A stretch of DNA of 64,000 nucleotides from Saprospiraceae bacterium. Lineage in GTDB: Bacteria; Bacteroidota; Bacteroidia; Chitinophagales; Saprospiraceae. The position numbers were made by a program, and so were the translations under genes. Every line of letters starts with the position of its first letter. Position 1 is the first letter of the stretch. The notes under the pieces were generated by a model. The model worked only from the letters and a program-made list of their open reading frames with translations. It did not search any database and had not been told where the DNA came from. The DNA is taken from the NCBI GenBank assembly GCA_016714985.1, contig JADKBS010000009.1, positions 124,001-188,000 on the forward strand, in the 5' to 3' direction. This document shows positions 8,820 through 17,303 of this stretch, piece after piece.

Positions 8820-11522
8820 ATGATTCTCAACTTCCACATACACTACGCCACGCAGCCCGGAGAACAAATCCTAATCCTAATCAACAGCGGGGATAAAAGC
8901 GAAACCATCCACTGCCAGACCTATGATGGCCAGCATTGGATTGCCACTGCACAACTCGCTGATAAAGAACCTTTTGACTACAAATACGCCCTAAAAACAC
9001 CCAACGGCCTGACCGAGGAGCACGGCCAATTCAGGCAACTCTCATTAGAGGCAAAAAACACCGCACAAGCTTATTTACAGGATTATTGGAGGCCCCAAAA
9101 CGAGGCCGAGCGCAGCTTTTTCTCCGCTGCCTTTAAGGACGTGATTTTCGGTAGGAAAACGGAGGCCGCCAAAACCAGAGCAAGCAAGGGCAATAAACTC
9201 GTGCTGCAACTTTACGCAGCCGCCATTCCGCCGCACCTGAAATTCTGCGTGATGGGCAACCACCCCTCGCTTGGCAGTTGGAAGCGGCCCGTGGTGATGA
9301 GCGACGCCAACTTCCCCCTTTGGCAAACAACCATCGAATGGGACGGCCTCACCGCCGATTTGGAATACAAATTCGCAGCTTACAATCCCGAAACGCAGCA
9401 GGTCGTGGAATGGGAATCAGGCGAGAACCGCCAACTGCATTTCACCTTCCCATCTGAAGATGGCAACTGCCTCGTCCGCACCGACGAAAGCTTCCACTAC
9501 GCTCACCTCACCCCCTCTCACGCGCTCACCCTCTCACCCTCTCACCCTCTCCCACTCTGGCGGGGAGCGGGCGTGGCCATACCCGTCTTTTCGTTGCGGA
9601 GCAACAACGGCTGCGGCATCGGCGAGTTCAACGACCTGAAACTGCTCACCGATTGGGCCGTGCTAACGGGCATGAAGCTCGTGCAGACCCTCCCTGTGAA
9701 TGACACCATCGCAACAAAGACCTGGACGGACAGCTATCCCTACGCTGCCATTTCGGTCTTTGCCTTGCACCCGCTCTATGTCAATTTGCAAAGCATTGCG
9801 AAACTGAAAAACAAGGCCGATGAAAAACGCCTGAACGCTGCTATTGCAGCGCTGAACCAATCGGAAACCGTTGATTTTGAGGGCGTGCTGAAAATCAAAA
9901 CCGAGTTTTTCCAACTGCTCTACCAGCAAGAAAAAGCCACCTTCTTCAAGGACAAGACCGCCCAGCAGTTCATCACCGACAACGCCGATTGGCTCAAGCC
10001 CTATGCCGCCTTCTGCCACCTGCGGGACCTGAACGACACGACCGATTTCAATGCTTGGCCGCAATACGCTACCTACTCCGAGCAGGTCATCACCGACCTT
10101 TGCTCCGCAAAATATAAACGCTACGACGAGGTGGCGCTCTACTTTTTCATCCAGTACCACGCCCACCTGCAGCTGCTCGACGCCACCAACTACGCCCGCC
10201 AGCACGGCGTGGTGCTAAAAGGTGACCTGCCCATCGGCATCTATCGGGAAAGCTGCGACGCTTGGGTGGCCCCACACCTCTACAACATGGACGGCCAAGC
10301 TGGTGCGCCACCCGACCTATACGCCGTGGACGGGCAAAACTGGGGCTTCCCGACCTACAACTGGGATGCCATGGCCGCCGATGGCTTCGGTTGGTGGCAG
10401 CAACGCATGGGCAAGCTGGCCGAGTACTTCGACGCCCTGCGCATTGACCATATCCTTGGCTGTTTCCGCATTTGGCAGATTCCCACGAACCAAACCGAGG
10501 GCACAATGGGCCTCTTCAACCCCCGCCTACCTTACTCCCGCCAAGACCTCTCAAACTTCGGCCTGCACGGCCCGCTCGACCGCTATTTGCAGCCATACAT
10601 TAGGGCACATTTCCTTCGGGAAATGTTCGGGGTGGAGGCCGAAGCGGTCGTGGAAACCTTCTTGGAGCAGACCGCTCCCGGTGTTTTCCGCTTGCGCAAC
10701 TTCGTGGATAACCAATTGAAAATCAAGGAACTGTTCTCTAAAGACGAGCGATTTGCGAAGCACAAGCACCTCGAAAAACCCTTGAAACGCCTTGTGAGCG
10801 AGGTGCTGCTGCTGGAGGAGCCTGCGGGCTACAATCCCCGCATCACCATCCACGCCACGCAGTCGTACAAAGACCTCAGCCCCCACGAAAAGGCCATCTT
10901 CGACCGCCTCTACGACGACTACTTCCAAGTGCGCCACGACGAGTTCTGGCGGCAACAAGCGCTATGGAAACTGCCCTCGCTGCTCCGTGCCAGCAATATG
11001 CTCATCTGCGGCGAAGACCTCGGCATGATACCCCATTCGGTGCCCGGCGTCATGCGTGACCTGAACATCATCTCCCTGAAAATACAACGTGCCCCCTCCG
11101 GCGCTGTCGAGTTCGACGACCCAGCCACCTATCCTTGGACGAGCGTCTGCTCCCCCTCCTGCCATGACATGAGCACCGTGCGTGGCTGGTGGGAAGAAGA
11201 CCCCGAACGCTCACAAAGGTTCCTGAACAAGGCCCTACACATCGAAGGCCCCGCCCCCGCCGAATGCACCACGGCAGCCGTGGAAGCCGTCAACCGCCAG
11301 CACTTGGCCTCGCCGAGCATTTGGGCCATCTTCCCCGTGCAAGACCTCGTCGGCATGGACGCCCACCTGCGCCGCCCCAATGCCAAGTCCGAGCAAATCA
11401 ACGACCCCAGCATCGTGCCGCATTACTGGCGCTTCCGCTTCCATTTGGCGATGGAAGATTTGTTGGGGGCGAAGGTGTTGAATGAAAGGATTAAAAGGAT
11501 GGTGAGGGAGGCGGGGAGGTGA
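8820..11522 (+). CDS. malQ: 4-alpha-glucanotransferase with two starch-binding domains
   Basis: GH77 amylomaltase that transfers maltooligosaccharide segments during glycogen and maltodextrin metabolism in the cytoplasm. ATG 8820 (MILNFHIHYATQPGE) starts the first CBM20-like domain. The second begins near residue 120 (LKFCVMGNHPSLGSW). The GH77 domain runs from about 250 (VFSLRSNNGCGIGEF) with the nucleophile region DALRIDHILG near 537, acid/base GEDLG near 730 and SCHDMS near 780. The 900-residue two-CBM layout matches the plant DPE2/Bacteroidetes type. The linker around residues 228-246 is written in an almost pure CTCACCCT tandem tract (9502-9556). No partner starch gene is adjacent. Confidence 0.93.
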   Translation: MILNFHIHYATQPGEQILILINSGDKSETIHCQTYDGQHWIATAQLADKEPFDYKYALKTPNGLTEEHGQFRQLSLEAKNTAQAYLQDYWRPQNEAERSFFSAAFKDVIFGRKTEAAKTRASKGNKLVLQLYAAAIPPHLKFCVMGNHPSLGSWKRPVVMSDANFPLWQTTIEWDGLTADLEYKFAAYNPETQQVVEWESGENRQLHFTFPSEDGNCLVRTDESFHYAHLTPSHALTLSPSHPLPLWRGAGVAIPVFSLRSNNGCGIGEFNDLKLLTDWAVLTGMKLVQTLPVNDTIATKTWTDSYPYAAISVFALHPLYVNLQSIAKLKNKADEKRLNAAIAALNQSETVDFEGVLKIKTEFFQLLYQQEKATFFKDKTAQQFITDNADWLKPYAAFCHLRDLNDTTDFNAWPQYATYSEQVITDLCSAKYKRYDEVALYFFIQYHAHLQLLDATNYARQHGVVLKGDLPIGIYRESCDAWVAPHLYNMDGQAGAPPDLYAVDGQNWGFPTYNWDAMAADGFGWWQQRMGKLAEYFDALRIDHILGCFRIWQIPTNQTEGTMGLFNPRLPYSRQDLSNFGLHGPLDRYLQPYIRAHFLREMFGVEAEAVVETFLEQTAPGVFRLRNFVDNQLKIKELFSKDERFAKHKHLEKPLKRLVSEVLLLEEPAGYNPRITIHATQSYKDLSPHEKAIFDRLYDDYFQVRHDEFWRQQALWKLPSLLRASNMLICGEDLGMIPHSVPGVMRDLNIISLKIQRAPSGAVEFDDPATYPWTSVCSPSCHDMSTVRGWWEEDPERSQRFLNKALHIEGPAPAECTTAAVEAVNRQHLASPSIWAIFPVQDLVGMDAHLRRPNAKSEQINDPSIVPHYWRFRFHLAMEDLLGAKVLNERIKRMVREAGR
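9502..9556 (+). repeat. In-frame CTCACCCT tandem tract in malQ linker
   Basis: About six degenerate copies of an 8-nt word coding a Leu/Ser/Pro/His linker between CBM20 and the GH77 catalytic domain. Confidence 0.7.
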
Positions 11523-11694
11523 GGGGATTTACGATTTCGGATTTACGATTGGGGGGCTGCCAGACTTTCGAAGTCTCGAAGACTTCGGAAGTCTTAGTAT
11601 AGCCTTGCTTTCCTCCTAACAGTTTCTAGAATGAGTGGGAAACGCATCAAAGTTCCACTACATTTGCCAAACTCATAACTCAAACCTTACCCGC
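11523..11694. repeat. Intergenic region with word repeats and a palindrome cluster
   Basis: GATTTACGATTTCGGATTT-type words lie at 11526-11553. A cluster of AGACTT/AAGTCT inverted repeats occupies 11562-11594 (AGACTTTCGAAGTCT, then AGACTTCGGAAGTCT) and can fold as one or two hairpins; it could act as the malQ transcription end. No gene seen. Confidence 0.5.
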
Positions 11695-11790
11695 ATGTCC
11701 GAACTCGCAAAAAAACTAATCGCAAGAGCCAAGCGTAGCAAATCGCCTTAACTCGATCTCGGATACTTGGGTTTGACGGGGCTTATCAAA
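11695..11790 (+). pseudogene. 5' fragment of a leucine-rich-repeat gene
   Basis: Reads MSELAKKLIARAKRSKSP, stop (11749-11751), LDLGYLGLTGL in one frame. This matches the first residues of Saprospiraceae LRR (Roc-COR-like) proteins, which begin with an Ala/Lys-rich helix and a first repeat LDLG..GLT. Nothing LRR-like follows. It is a truncated relic just before the toxin-antitoxin pair; a similar relic lies after the pair at 12545. Confidence 0.5.
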
Positions 11791-11836
11791 TCACGAGCAT
11801 TTCTCAAAAAAAACTATTTTTGTAAAAAAAAGCACC

Positions 11837-12073
11837 ATGCATCATTCATCATCTGTCCGTCCCCCTTTGAGTAACTTGCAGTTGGAATTCCTTAAACTGT
11901 ATGCTGACGGCATACCTGAATCAGACCTTAAAGCCATTCAACGACTGATTGCTAGGTATTTCGCTGACAAGGCATCTGATGAAGCGGATAAGATTTGGGA
12001 GGAGAAGGGATATACCGTTGAGGGGATTTTGAATGACCATAGTCGTACACCATATCCAGCCTCAAAGAAATGA
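11837..12073 (+). CDS. Putative antitoxin of PIN toxin pair
   Basis: A 78-residue hydrophilic protein (LQLEFLKLYADGIPESDL, AIQRLIARYFADKASDEADKIWEEKGYT). Its stop overlaps the start of the PIN toxin (ATGA at 12070-12073), the usual antitoxin-first coupled layout. I do not recognise a named DNA-binding fold. The residues IWEEKGYTVEGI resemble C-terminal toxin-binding helices of short antitoxins found with COG1569 PIN toxins. Confidence 0.65.
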   Translation: MHHSSSVRPPLSNLQLEFLKLYADGIPESDLKAIQRLIARYFADKASDEADKIWEEKGYTVEGILNDHSRTPYPASKK

Positions 12074-12510
12074 GAGTTGTCCTAGATACCAATGTGCTCT
12101 TGGTAGCCATTTCCCGCAAAACGCCCTACTTCTCGATTTTCAATTCTCTGATGAATGGGGAATATGAACTTTGCGTTACGACCGATATACTGAACGAATA
12201 TGCTGAAAAGCTATCACAAAGGTTCAGCGAAGAAGCAATGTACAATCTCATGAAAGCCATTGAGAAATCGCCTGACATCCTGCACGTCATCAAATATTTT
12301 TTCTGGAACCTCATTACCGCCGACCCCGACGACAATAAGTTCGTGGATTGCGCCGTGGCCGCTTCCGCTGATTTTATCGTCACCGAAGACAAACACTTCA
12401 AAGTGCTGAAAGACATCCCATTTCCGCCCGTCACCGTCATTTCTATGGATGATTTCGTGGAAATGCTGACTGGTATGAGGCCGGAAACCTCAGAACATCG
12501 CAAACCTTGA
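12070..12510 (+). CDS. PIN-domain toxin (COG1569 type)
   Basis: A 146-residue PIN-domain ribonuclease of the putative toxin family COG1569/TIGR00305. The opening MRVVLDTNVLLVAISRKTP supplies the first catalytic Asp. ILNEYAEKL contributes the conserved Glu, and DPDDNKFVDCAVAASADFIVTEDKHF the Asp cluster. Such toxins cleave RNA when freed from the antitoxin. It is translationally coupled to the preceding small gene and bracketed by LRR-gene relics, consistent with an acquired module. Confidence 0.85.
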   Translation: MRVVLDTNVLLVAISRKTPYFSIFNSLMNGEYELCVTTDILNEYAEKLSQRFSEEAMYNLMKAIEKSPDILHVIKYFFWNLITADPDDNKFVDCAVAASADFIVTEDKHFKVLKDIPFPPVTVISMDDFVEMLTGMRPETSEHRKP

Positions 12511-12513
12511 CCC

Positions 12514-12538
12514 CATTCATCATTTATCATTCATCATT
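12514..12538. repeat. CATTCATCATT word repeat
   Basis: Degenerate tandem of ATTCATC words between the PIN toxin and the LRR relic. The same word family recurs at 28713-28745. Confidence 0.6.
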
Positions 12539-12544
12539 AAAAAA

Positions 12545-12689
12545 ATGACTGACGGTCACAAAAAAGCACTCGAACTCATCGCCGAAAACAAGCGCACCCG
12601 CTCGCCTTTTCCTCTACCTTGGGAATCTCGGGCTGACGGAGGTGCCGGAGGAGGAGGTGTTTGAGTGTGTTACCAAATCCATCAATTAA
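12545..12689 (+). pseudogene. 5' fragment of a second leucine-rich-repeat gene
   Basis: Starts MTDGHKKALELIAENKRTRSPF, then needs one base shift to continue YLGNLGLTEVPEEEVFECV and stop at 12689. It is homologous in plan to the relic at 11695 (charged helix, then a first LRR ending GLTEVP). A CATTCATCATTTATCATT word repeat directly precedes it (12514-12538). Confidence 0.5.
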
Positions 12690-12708
12690 AGAACCCAAAT
12701 CACAAGAC

Positions 12709-14069
12709 ATGTCAAATAGCAAATTTGAGCAATTGGATGCTGATTTTTCTTCAATGTCATCCTCGAAGCAGAAACTGGACTACTGGAAAGAGAATTTTTA
12801 CGACAGGTTTATGAAAGAGGCAAACCTTATGGATTTGAACGGCAATATTATAGAATACAAGCCGATATATGAGGAAGATGACATCATTGCTAAAAAAGTG
12901 TTCGAGTATTTTGAATGTGATAATATTCGTACAAGTGCTAAAATCCCAGCAGAACTCCATTCGACGTGTTTTCCCAATTTTGAACGTGATGCTGAGTATA
13001 CAAATTGGTTTTTGGTTTTTAATGCTGAAAAATGGGCGAGGGGATATTACATTTCAAAGTTTCAGTCAAAACTTGGGAATGAAATCTCGGGTGAATTAAT
13101 CAAAGCTGAACTCACTGAATTGAAAATTTTTGAAGATAAGGCTACTTCACTTATTCTTTCAAAAGATTTAAGAATTGAAGATGATTATCATAAACCCGGA
13201 TTAAAGCCTTTTCAAGAATGGAAAAGATTACAAAGTTCCTTTTATGCTGGCAAAAGAGTTCCTTCATTTGATTTGATGGGGGGGGGGATAGCGTTGTTGA
13301 TATTTACGCTCGACATGAATTTTACAAAAAATGGCTTGCCATGGAACTGGTACGTTTTGAAACTAAAATTGTTAAAGTGGGAACGAAAGATACCATCAAA
13401 AAAACTAAGAACCTAAAAGATGTTACCCCCAAAATTGGCTCAATTACTAATTCAACAGTCGTTATAGGAGATGTAAGTGACTCAAATTTAGATAATCTAC
13501 AAAAAGTCAAAAATGATGTCCCTAAGAGTTATTATTCACAATCTAATAATGAGAAGAAAAAGATTTTCAAACTGGAATTAAGTCACAAAATTGGGTTAGC
13601 ATCTTTAACAGTGGCACTCTTAGTGTTATTTTTTGGGAACAATTTGTGGGAGAGAATTGGAAAAAAGGCACAAGCTGAAAGGCAAGGCTTTATTAGTAAT
13701 AGTGAGCAAAAAAATGAATTAAAAGATTCAGTTATCTTAGATTACGAGTTTAAAGGCTATCAAGAAACAAAGCCACTGGTTGATAGAGGGTTGTTAATTA
13801 AGCGACATTATAATGAATTTATTTTAGGCGGGGCTAATGTTGATTCAATAAAAGTCAACTTTGCAAGTAAACATGGAGAAGCAATTAGAGCCAACAAATC
13901 TCACAGTGAAGGTTTAAAATTTGAGACAGGAGAAGAACCTTATATTGAGATTCTTTACAAAGGAAATTTTTATTCAATTGAATTTCTATTTGAAGATTTT
14001 GATTATAAAGTAATTGTAAAAAGAGTCATTGAACCTACTTTGTTCCTAAGAGATTATGATGACATATAA
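12709..14069 (+). CDS. Unknown membrane-anchored protein, interrupted at a poly-G tract
   Basis: Not recognised. From ATG 12709 (MSNSKFEQLDADFSS) one frame runs to 13416. A second frame, beginning inside it, runs to 14069 (GDSVVDIYARHEFYKKWLAM onward). They join into 453 residues if the ten-G tract at 13278-13287 had eleven Gs. With nine Gs the first frame would stop at once at TAG. The C-terminal half holds one hydrophobic segment (IGLASLTVALLVLFFGNNLW) followed by about 150 soluble residues. The gene is visibly more AT-rich than its neighbours, suggesting transfer. Phase variation or a sequencing error can both explain the break. Confidence 0.6.
13278..13287 (+). repeat. Ten-G homopolymer inside CDS
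   Basis: Longest G run noticed in the window, inside an AT-rich gene, exactly where two reading frames meet. This is a typical slipped-strand site and also a typical sequencing error site. Confidence 0.8.
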
Positions 14070-14254
14070 TTGCTTGCCATAATTCCAAAAGCACTATATC
14101 ATTTGAGTGCAAACTCCTCGAAATGCTCCGGATGTCCTGCACCAAATTCTAGTACGAGGTAAAGAAGGCACTTGACACGATGGTCAAGGAATATTGGGCT
14201 AAGTGGTGACACCTCGTCCAAAAAGCGTCACCACTCGTTCCATCACGCCACCTT
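14070..14254. other. Intergenic region with GTGGTGAC hairpin
   Basis: No gene seen. A perfect stem GTGGTGAC (14203-14210) / GTCACCAC (14227-14234) lies just beyond the stop of the 93-residue gene. A related stem (GCGGTGACA / TGTCACTGC, 14604-14633) lies on the other side of that gene. Confidence 0.5.
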
Positions 14255-14536
14255 TTAACTCACCCGCATCCTCCCCAGCAAGTCCTCAATCAGCTTTGCT
14301 TCCTCCGCATCGGCAGGATACACCTCAATAGTCGCAACAGTCACTTTAGGCTGGACAACTTCGGCGTGTAGCGCACTGACAAGTTCTCCAATAACTTTCA
14401 CGTCATTAAGCTGTTGCTCGCCAGATTTGGCACCCACTTCTTGCTTTATTTGTTCCAAGAAAGCTTTCTTGTCGGCCTCGCCTTCCAGTTTTTTCCAAGT
14501 GGCGATGATGTTTTGCATGCTTGCTTTTTCTGTCAT
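14255..14536 (-). CDS. Hypothetical 93-residue protein
   Basis: Small acidic soluble protein (MTEKASMQNIIATWKKLEG, then FLEQIKQEVGAKSGEQQL and VEVYPADAEEAKLIEDLLGRM), with no signal peptide or membrane segment. Family not recognised. It is probably helical by composition. It sits alone between two related hairpins on the same strand as the downstream genes. ATG 14536 has a reasonable leader. Confidence 0.5.
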   Translation of the reverse strand: MTEKASMQNIIATWKKLEGEADKKAFLEQIKQEVGAKSGEQQLNDVKVIGELVSALHAEVVQPKVTVATIEVYPADAEEAKLIEDLLGRMRVS

Positions 14537-14603
14537 GGTGTGATTGATAATAAAAGCTAAAGTAGCAGTGTTTTACAAAACCTCAAAATACCATAAATAA
14601 AAA

Positions 14604-14633
14604 GCGGTGACACCTTCCAAAAGATGTCACTGC
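14604..14633. repeat. Hairpin related to 14203-14234
   Basis: GCGGTGACA ... TGTCACTGC stem with the shared inner word CACC..TCCAAAA. The two copies flank the 93-residue gene. Confidence 0.5.
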
Positions 14634-14649
14634 TCCCAAGTGCCGTTTT

Positions 14650-14685
14650 AAACCTCCTAAACCCCCTAAACCTTCTAAACCTCCC
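14650..14685. repeat. TAAACCTCC word repeat
   Basis: Four degenerate copies of a C/T-rich word (AAACCTCCT, AAACCCCCT, AAACCTTCT, AAACCTCCC) just downstream of the TonB receptor stop. Confidence 0.6.
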
Positions 14686-14686
14686 T

Positions 14687-16970
14687 TCAAAAAAAATAAC
14701 TCACCCCCCCCTTCAAAAAGAACGGCGCACCCGGCGTGAAATGCAGTTCCGTCACGGGTTCCAGTTCCCCTTGCAGGCGGCTTTCCGTGTCGAATTGGGC
14801 ATCGTTGTACTCCTCGTCGAGCAGGTTCTGCACGGAGAGGGTGATTTCGTAGTTGCGCTTTTTGAAGCCCACGAGCGCATCCACCACGAACTGGCCAGTG
14901 GCCACGGTCGAGTTGTCCTCGTTGGCGGGGCGGTCGCCGATGTAGCGGTAGCGGAGGCTGCCGTAGAGGCCGTTCTTGGCCTGCGCCGTCAGCCCGCCGA
15001 TGCTGGTGCTGGTGGGGGCGAGGGGGATATAGTCGGCGCCCTTGGGTTCGCCCTTGGCACGGGGCTTGGTCAGGTTCAGGTCCACGTCGGCGTAGAGCCA
15101 TTTGGCCAATTGCCAGCGGGCGCTGAAGTCAATGCCCTCCCGCTGCGTCTTGCCACTGGGTTCCACCACGCCCGCATCGCCCACATAGACGAACTCCTGC
15201 TCCAAGTCCAAGCGCCAAACCGAGGCGTTCAGGAGGAGGCTCGGCAAGGGCTTGAACAAGATACCCGCCTCCACGCCGAAGGCCCGTGGCAGTATCTCCC
15301 GGCCCTGCTGTGCCACCACCACACGGGTATCGTTGGAGTGGAAACCGATGCCGCTGTTGGCGTAGAGCCGCACGGACTCCGTGGCATCGAAGTACAGGTT
15401 CAGCTTCGGCGAGGCGACGCCTTTCATCGCTGTTTCGTGCTTGTAATTGGGGAGCAGGGCGTTCACATAGCTGAAATAAAACTGGTCGTAGCGCAGCCCG
15501 GCGTTGAGTTTCCAGCGGCGGGTGAGTTCCAGCGTGGAGTTCACGTAGAGGCCAGCATTGCCCTCCTGCACATCGCCGAGGGCGAGGTTTTCGAGGGTTT
15601 CCCGGCGGTTCTTGGAGCGGCTGAGTTCCACGTCGTCCACCTCGTCGAAGCGGATTTGCAGGCCCGCCTCGGTGGTCAGGCGCTTGCCGCCGATGGTCGC
15701 TTCCTTGTTCCACGAGCCGTTGTAGCCAATGATATTGCGGCTCTCCTTCTGTCGGATTTGGTCGCCATTGATGGGGTCTTCGAGGAAGAAGGTGAAATTG
15801 GAGTACAGCTCGAAATCGTATTTTACGAAGTAAACCTGGTTCTTGAGGAAGGTGCGGTTGCCGAGGTTTTTCATGAACACGAGGTTCAGGTTCGAGCGGC
15901 TGGTCTCGCCGCCTTCCGTGTCGTCAATCGCCCCGAAGCGGGTGATTGAACCATCATTGATGGCCCGAAGCGGGATTTGGCCGGAGTGGTCCCAGCGGCT
16001 CCTGAACGTTGAAAATGAGGCGGTTATGCTCTGGTTGTCGCCGATGAGGCCGCTGTATTTGCCCATCAAATTGAAGCGGGTAAAATTCTGTGGGCTGTCG
16101 AAATAGCTGTTCGAGAACGAGTATTCCGAGGCCAACCAAGCGTTTTGGTTGCGGGCCTTGGCGGCATCGCCCAGCAGGTCGAAAGCGCCGACGGCACGGT
16201 AGGTGTCGAACATGCCAGCTTCCAGTTTCACCATGCTCTGGCTAAGGGCGGTCGGCGTGTTGAAATTGACGTGGCCCGCCGTGGCGAAGTCGCCCGCCGT
16301 GGCGTCGTAGTTGCCTTTGGAAAAGTCCACGCCCCGCACCAGTTCAGGGATGAGGAAGTGCAGGTCGGCATAGCCTTGGCCGTGGGCATGGCTCACCATG
16401 TTCACGGGCATCCCATCGGCGGTGATGCGGATGTCGGTGCCGTGGTCAATGTCGAAGCCCCGCAGGAAAATCTGCTCGGCCTTGCCGCCGCCAGCATGCT
16501 GCGCAATGACGAGGCCCGGCACGATACGCAGGATGTCCTGCGAATTGTTCAGCGGGCGGGTCTGTATGTCAAGGCTGCTGATGGTGTGCAGGTTGGCGGT
16601 GGCCTCCGAGGCGATTTGCACGTCGGGCAGGTTGATTTCCTTCGGAAAGGCTCACCTTGAGGGTGGTCGTTTCTTGGTCTTTTACCTTGACCGTGAAAGT
16701 GGTATCGCCAAAGCCGATATAGCTGATGCTCACCTGGAACTCGCCGCTGGGCAGGTCAACAAAAGGGAAAATGCCCAGCTTATCGGTGAAGGTAGCCTGT
16801 GCTGGCTCGGAATTGATGCGGACGTGCGCACCAGGCAGCCCGGTCATGGTTTCGGCATCGAGCACCATGCCTTTGAGGGTGCCGTTGTGGGCGAGGAGGA
16901 GTTGCGCAGCAAAAACAAAGCTGAGTGTTGCTATTTGCTTCCAAAAACTAAGGGTTGATTTTTTTTTCAT
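14687..16970 (-). CDS. TonB-dependent receptor, frameshifted once
   Basis: Outer-membrane active transporter of about 760 residues. From ATG 16970: signal peptide, a carboxypeptidase-regulatory-like domain (GTLKGMVLDAETMTGLPGAHV), a plug domain (NNSQDILRIVPGLVIAQHAGGG, QIFLRGFDIDHGTDIRITADGMPVN), and a 22-strand-type barrel ending LKGGVSYFF with a terminal aromatic. The frame breaks near 16640 between KVSLSE and EINLPDVQI; one surplus base explains it. The HAHGQGYADLHFLIPE stretch near the plug is histidine-containing and typical of metal- or siderophore-type receptors, but the substrate is not decided. Confidence 0.85.
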
Positions 16971-17303
16971 GTTGTTGATTTATTGACAGTAGGTGAAAAT
17001 ACGAGTAATGTGCTGGGTTTGGATTTTTTTACGAGTTGATTGATTGCATTTTCAATAACCAATCATAAATATTGGGGTTGTGTCCTTGGTAATAATACAG
17101 GGATAATGGCCCATTTTGGACAAATGTAACTACGGCAACTAAACCCTGAAAACACCTGAAAGGATTAGATTTTATTTTCTAATCCGGAAGAAACCTTGCG
17201 TAGGTATTGGTGTGAAATTTATTGGATAAGAAATAGCCCAAATAGAAACGTCGGAGCGGTAGCAAAACCACACCGACGTTTTTATTTCATATTACCTGAA
17301 AAT
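16971..17303. other. Intergenic region upstream of the TonB receptor
   Basis: No gene seen. It carries the 5' region of the receptor and, at 17248-17279, the terminator of the upstream M1 peptidase gene. Confidence 0.5.
17248..17279 (-). terminator. Intrinsic terminator after M1 peptidase gene
   Basis: Stem ACGTCGG (17248-17254) / CCGACGT (17273-17279) with an 18-nt loop. It is flanked by a T run on the plus side and TTTCTATTT on the minus side, so it may work in both directions. Confidence 0.55.

Noticed and set aside
14624..15949. Plus-strand open frame of about 440 codons antisense to the TonB receptor
   Set aside because: Composition is Val/Ala/Gly/His-rich as expected from a GC-rich antisense frame; the receptor on the other strand is clear.
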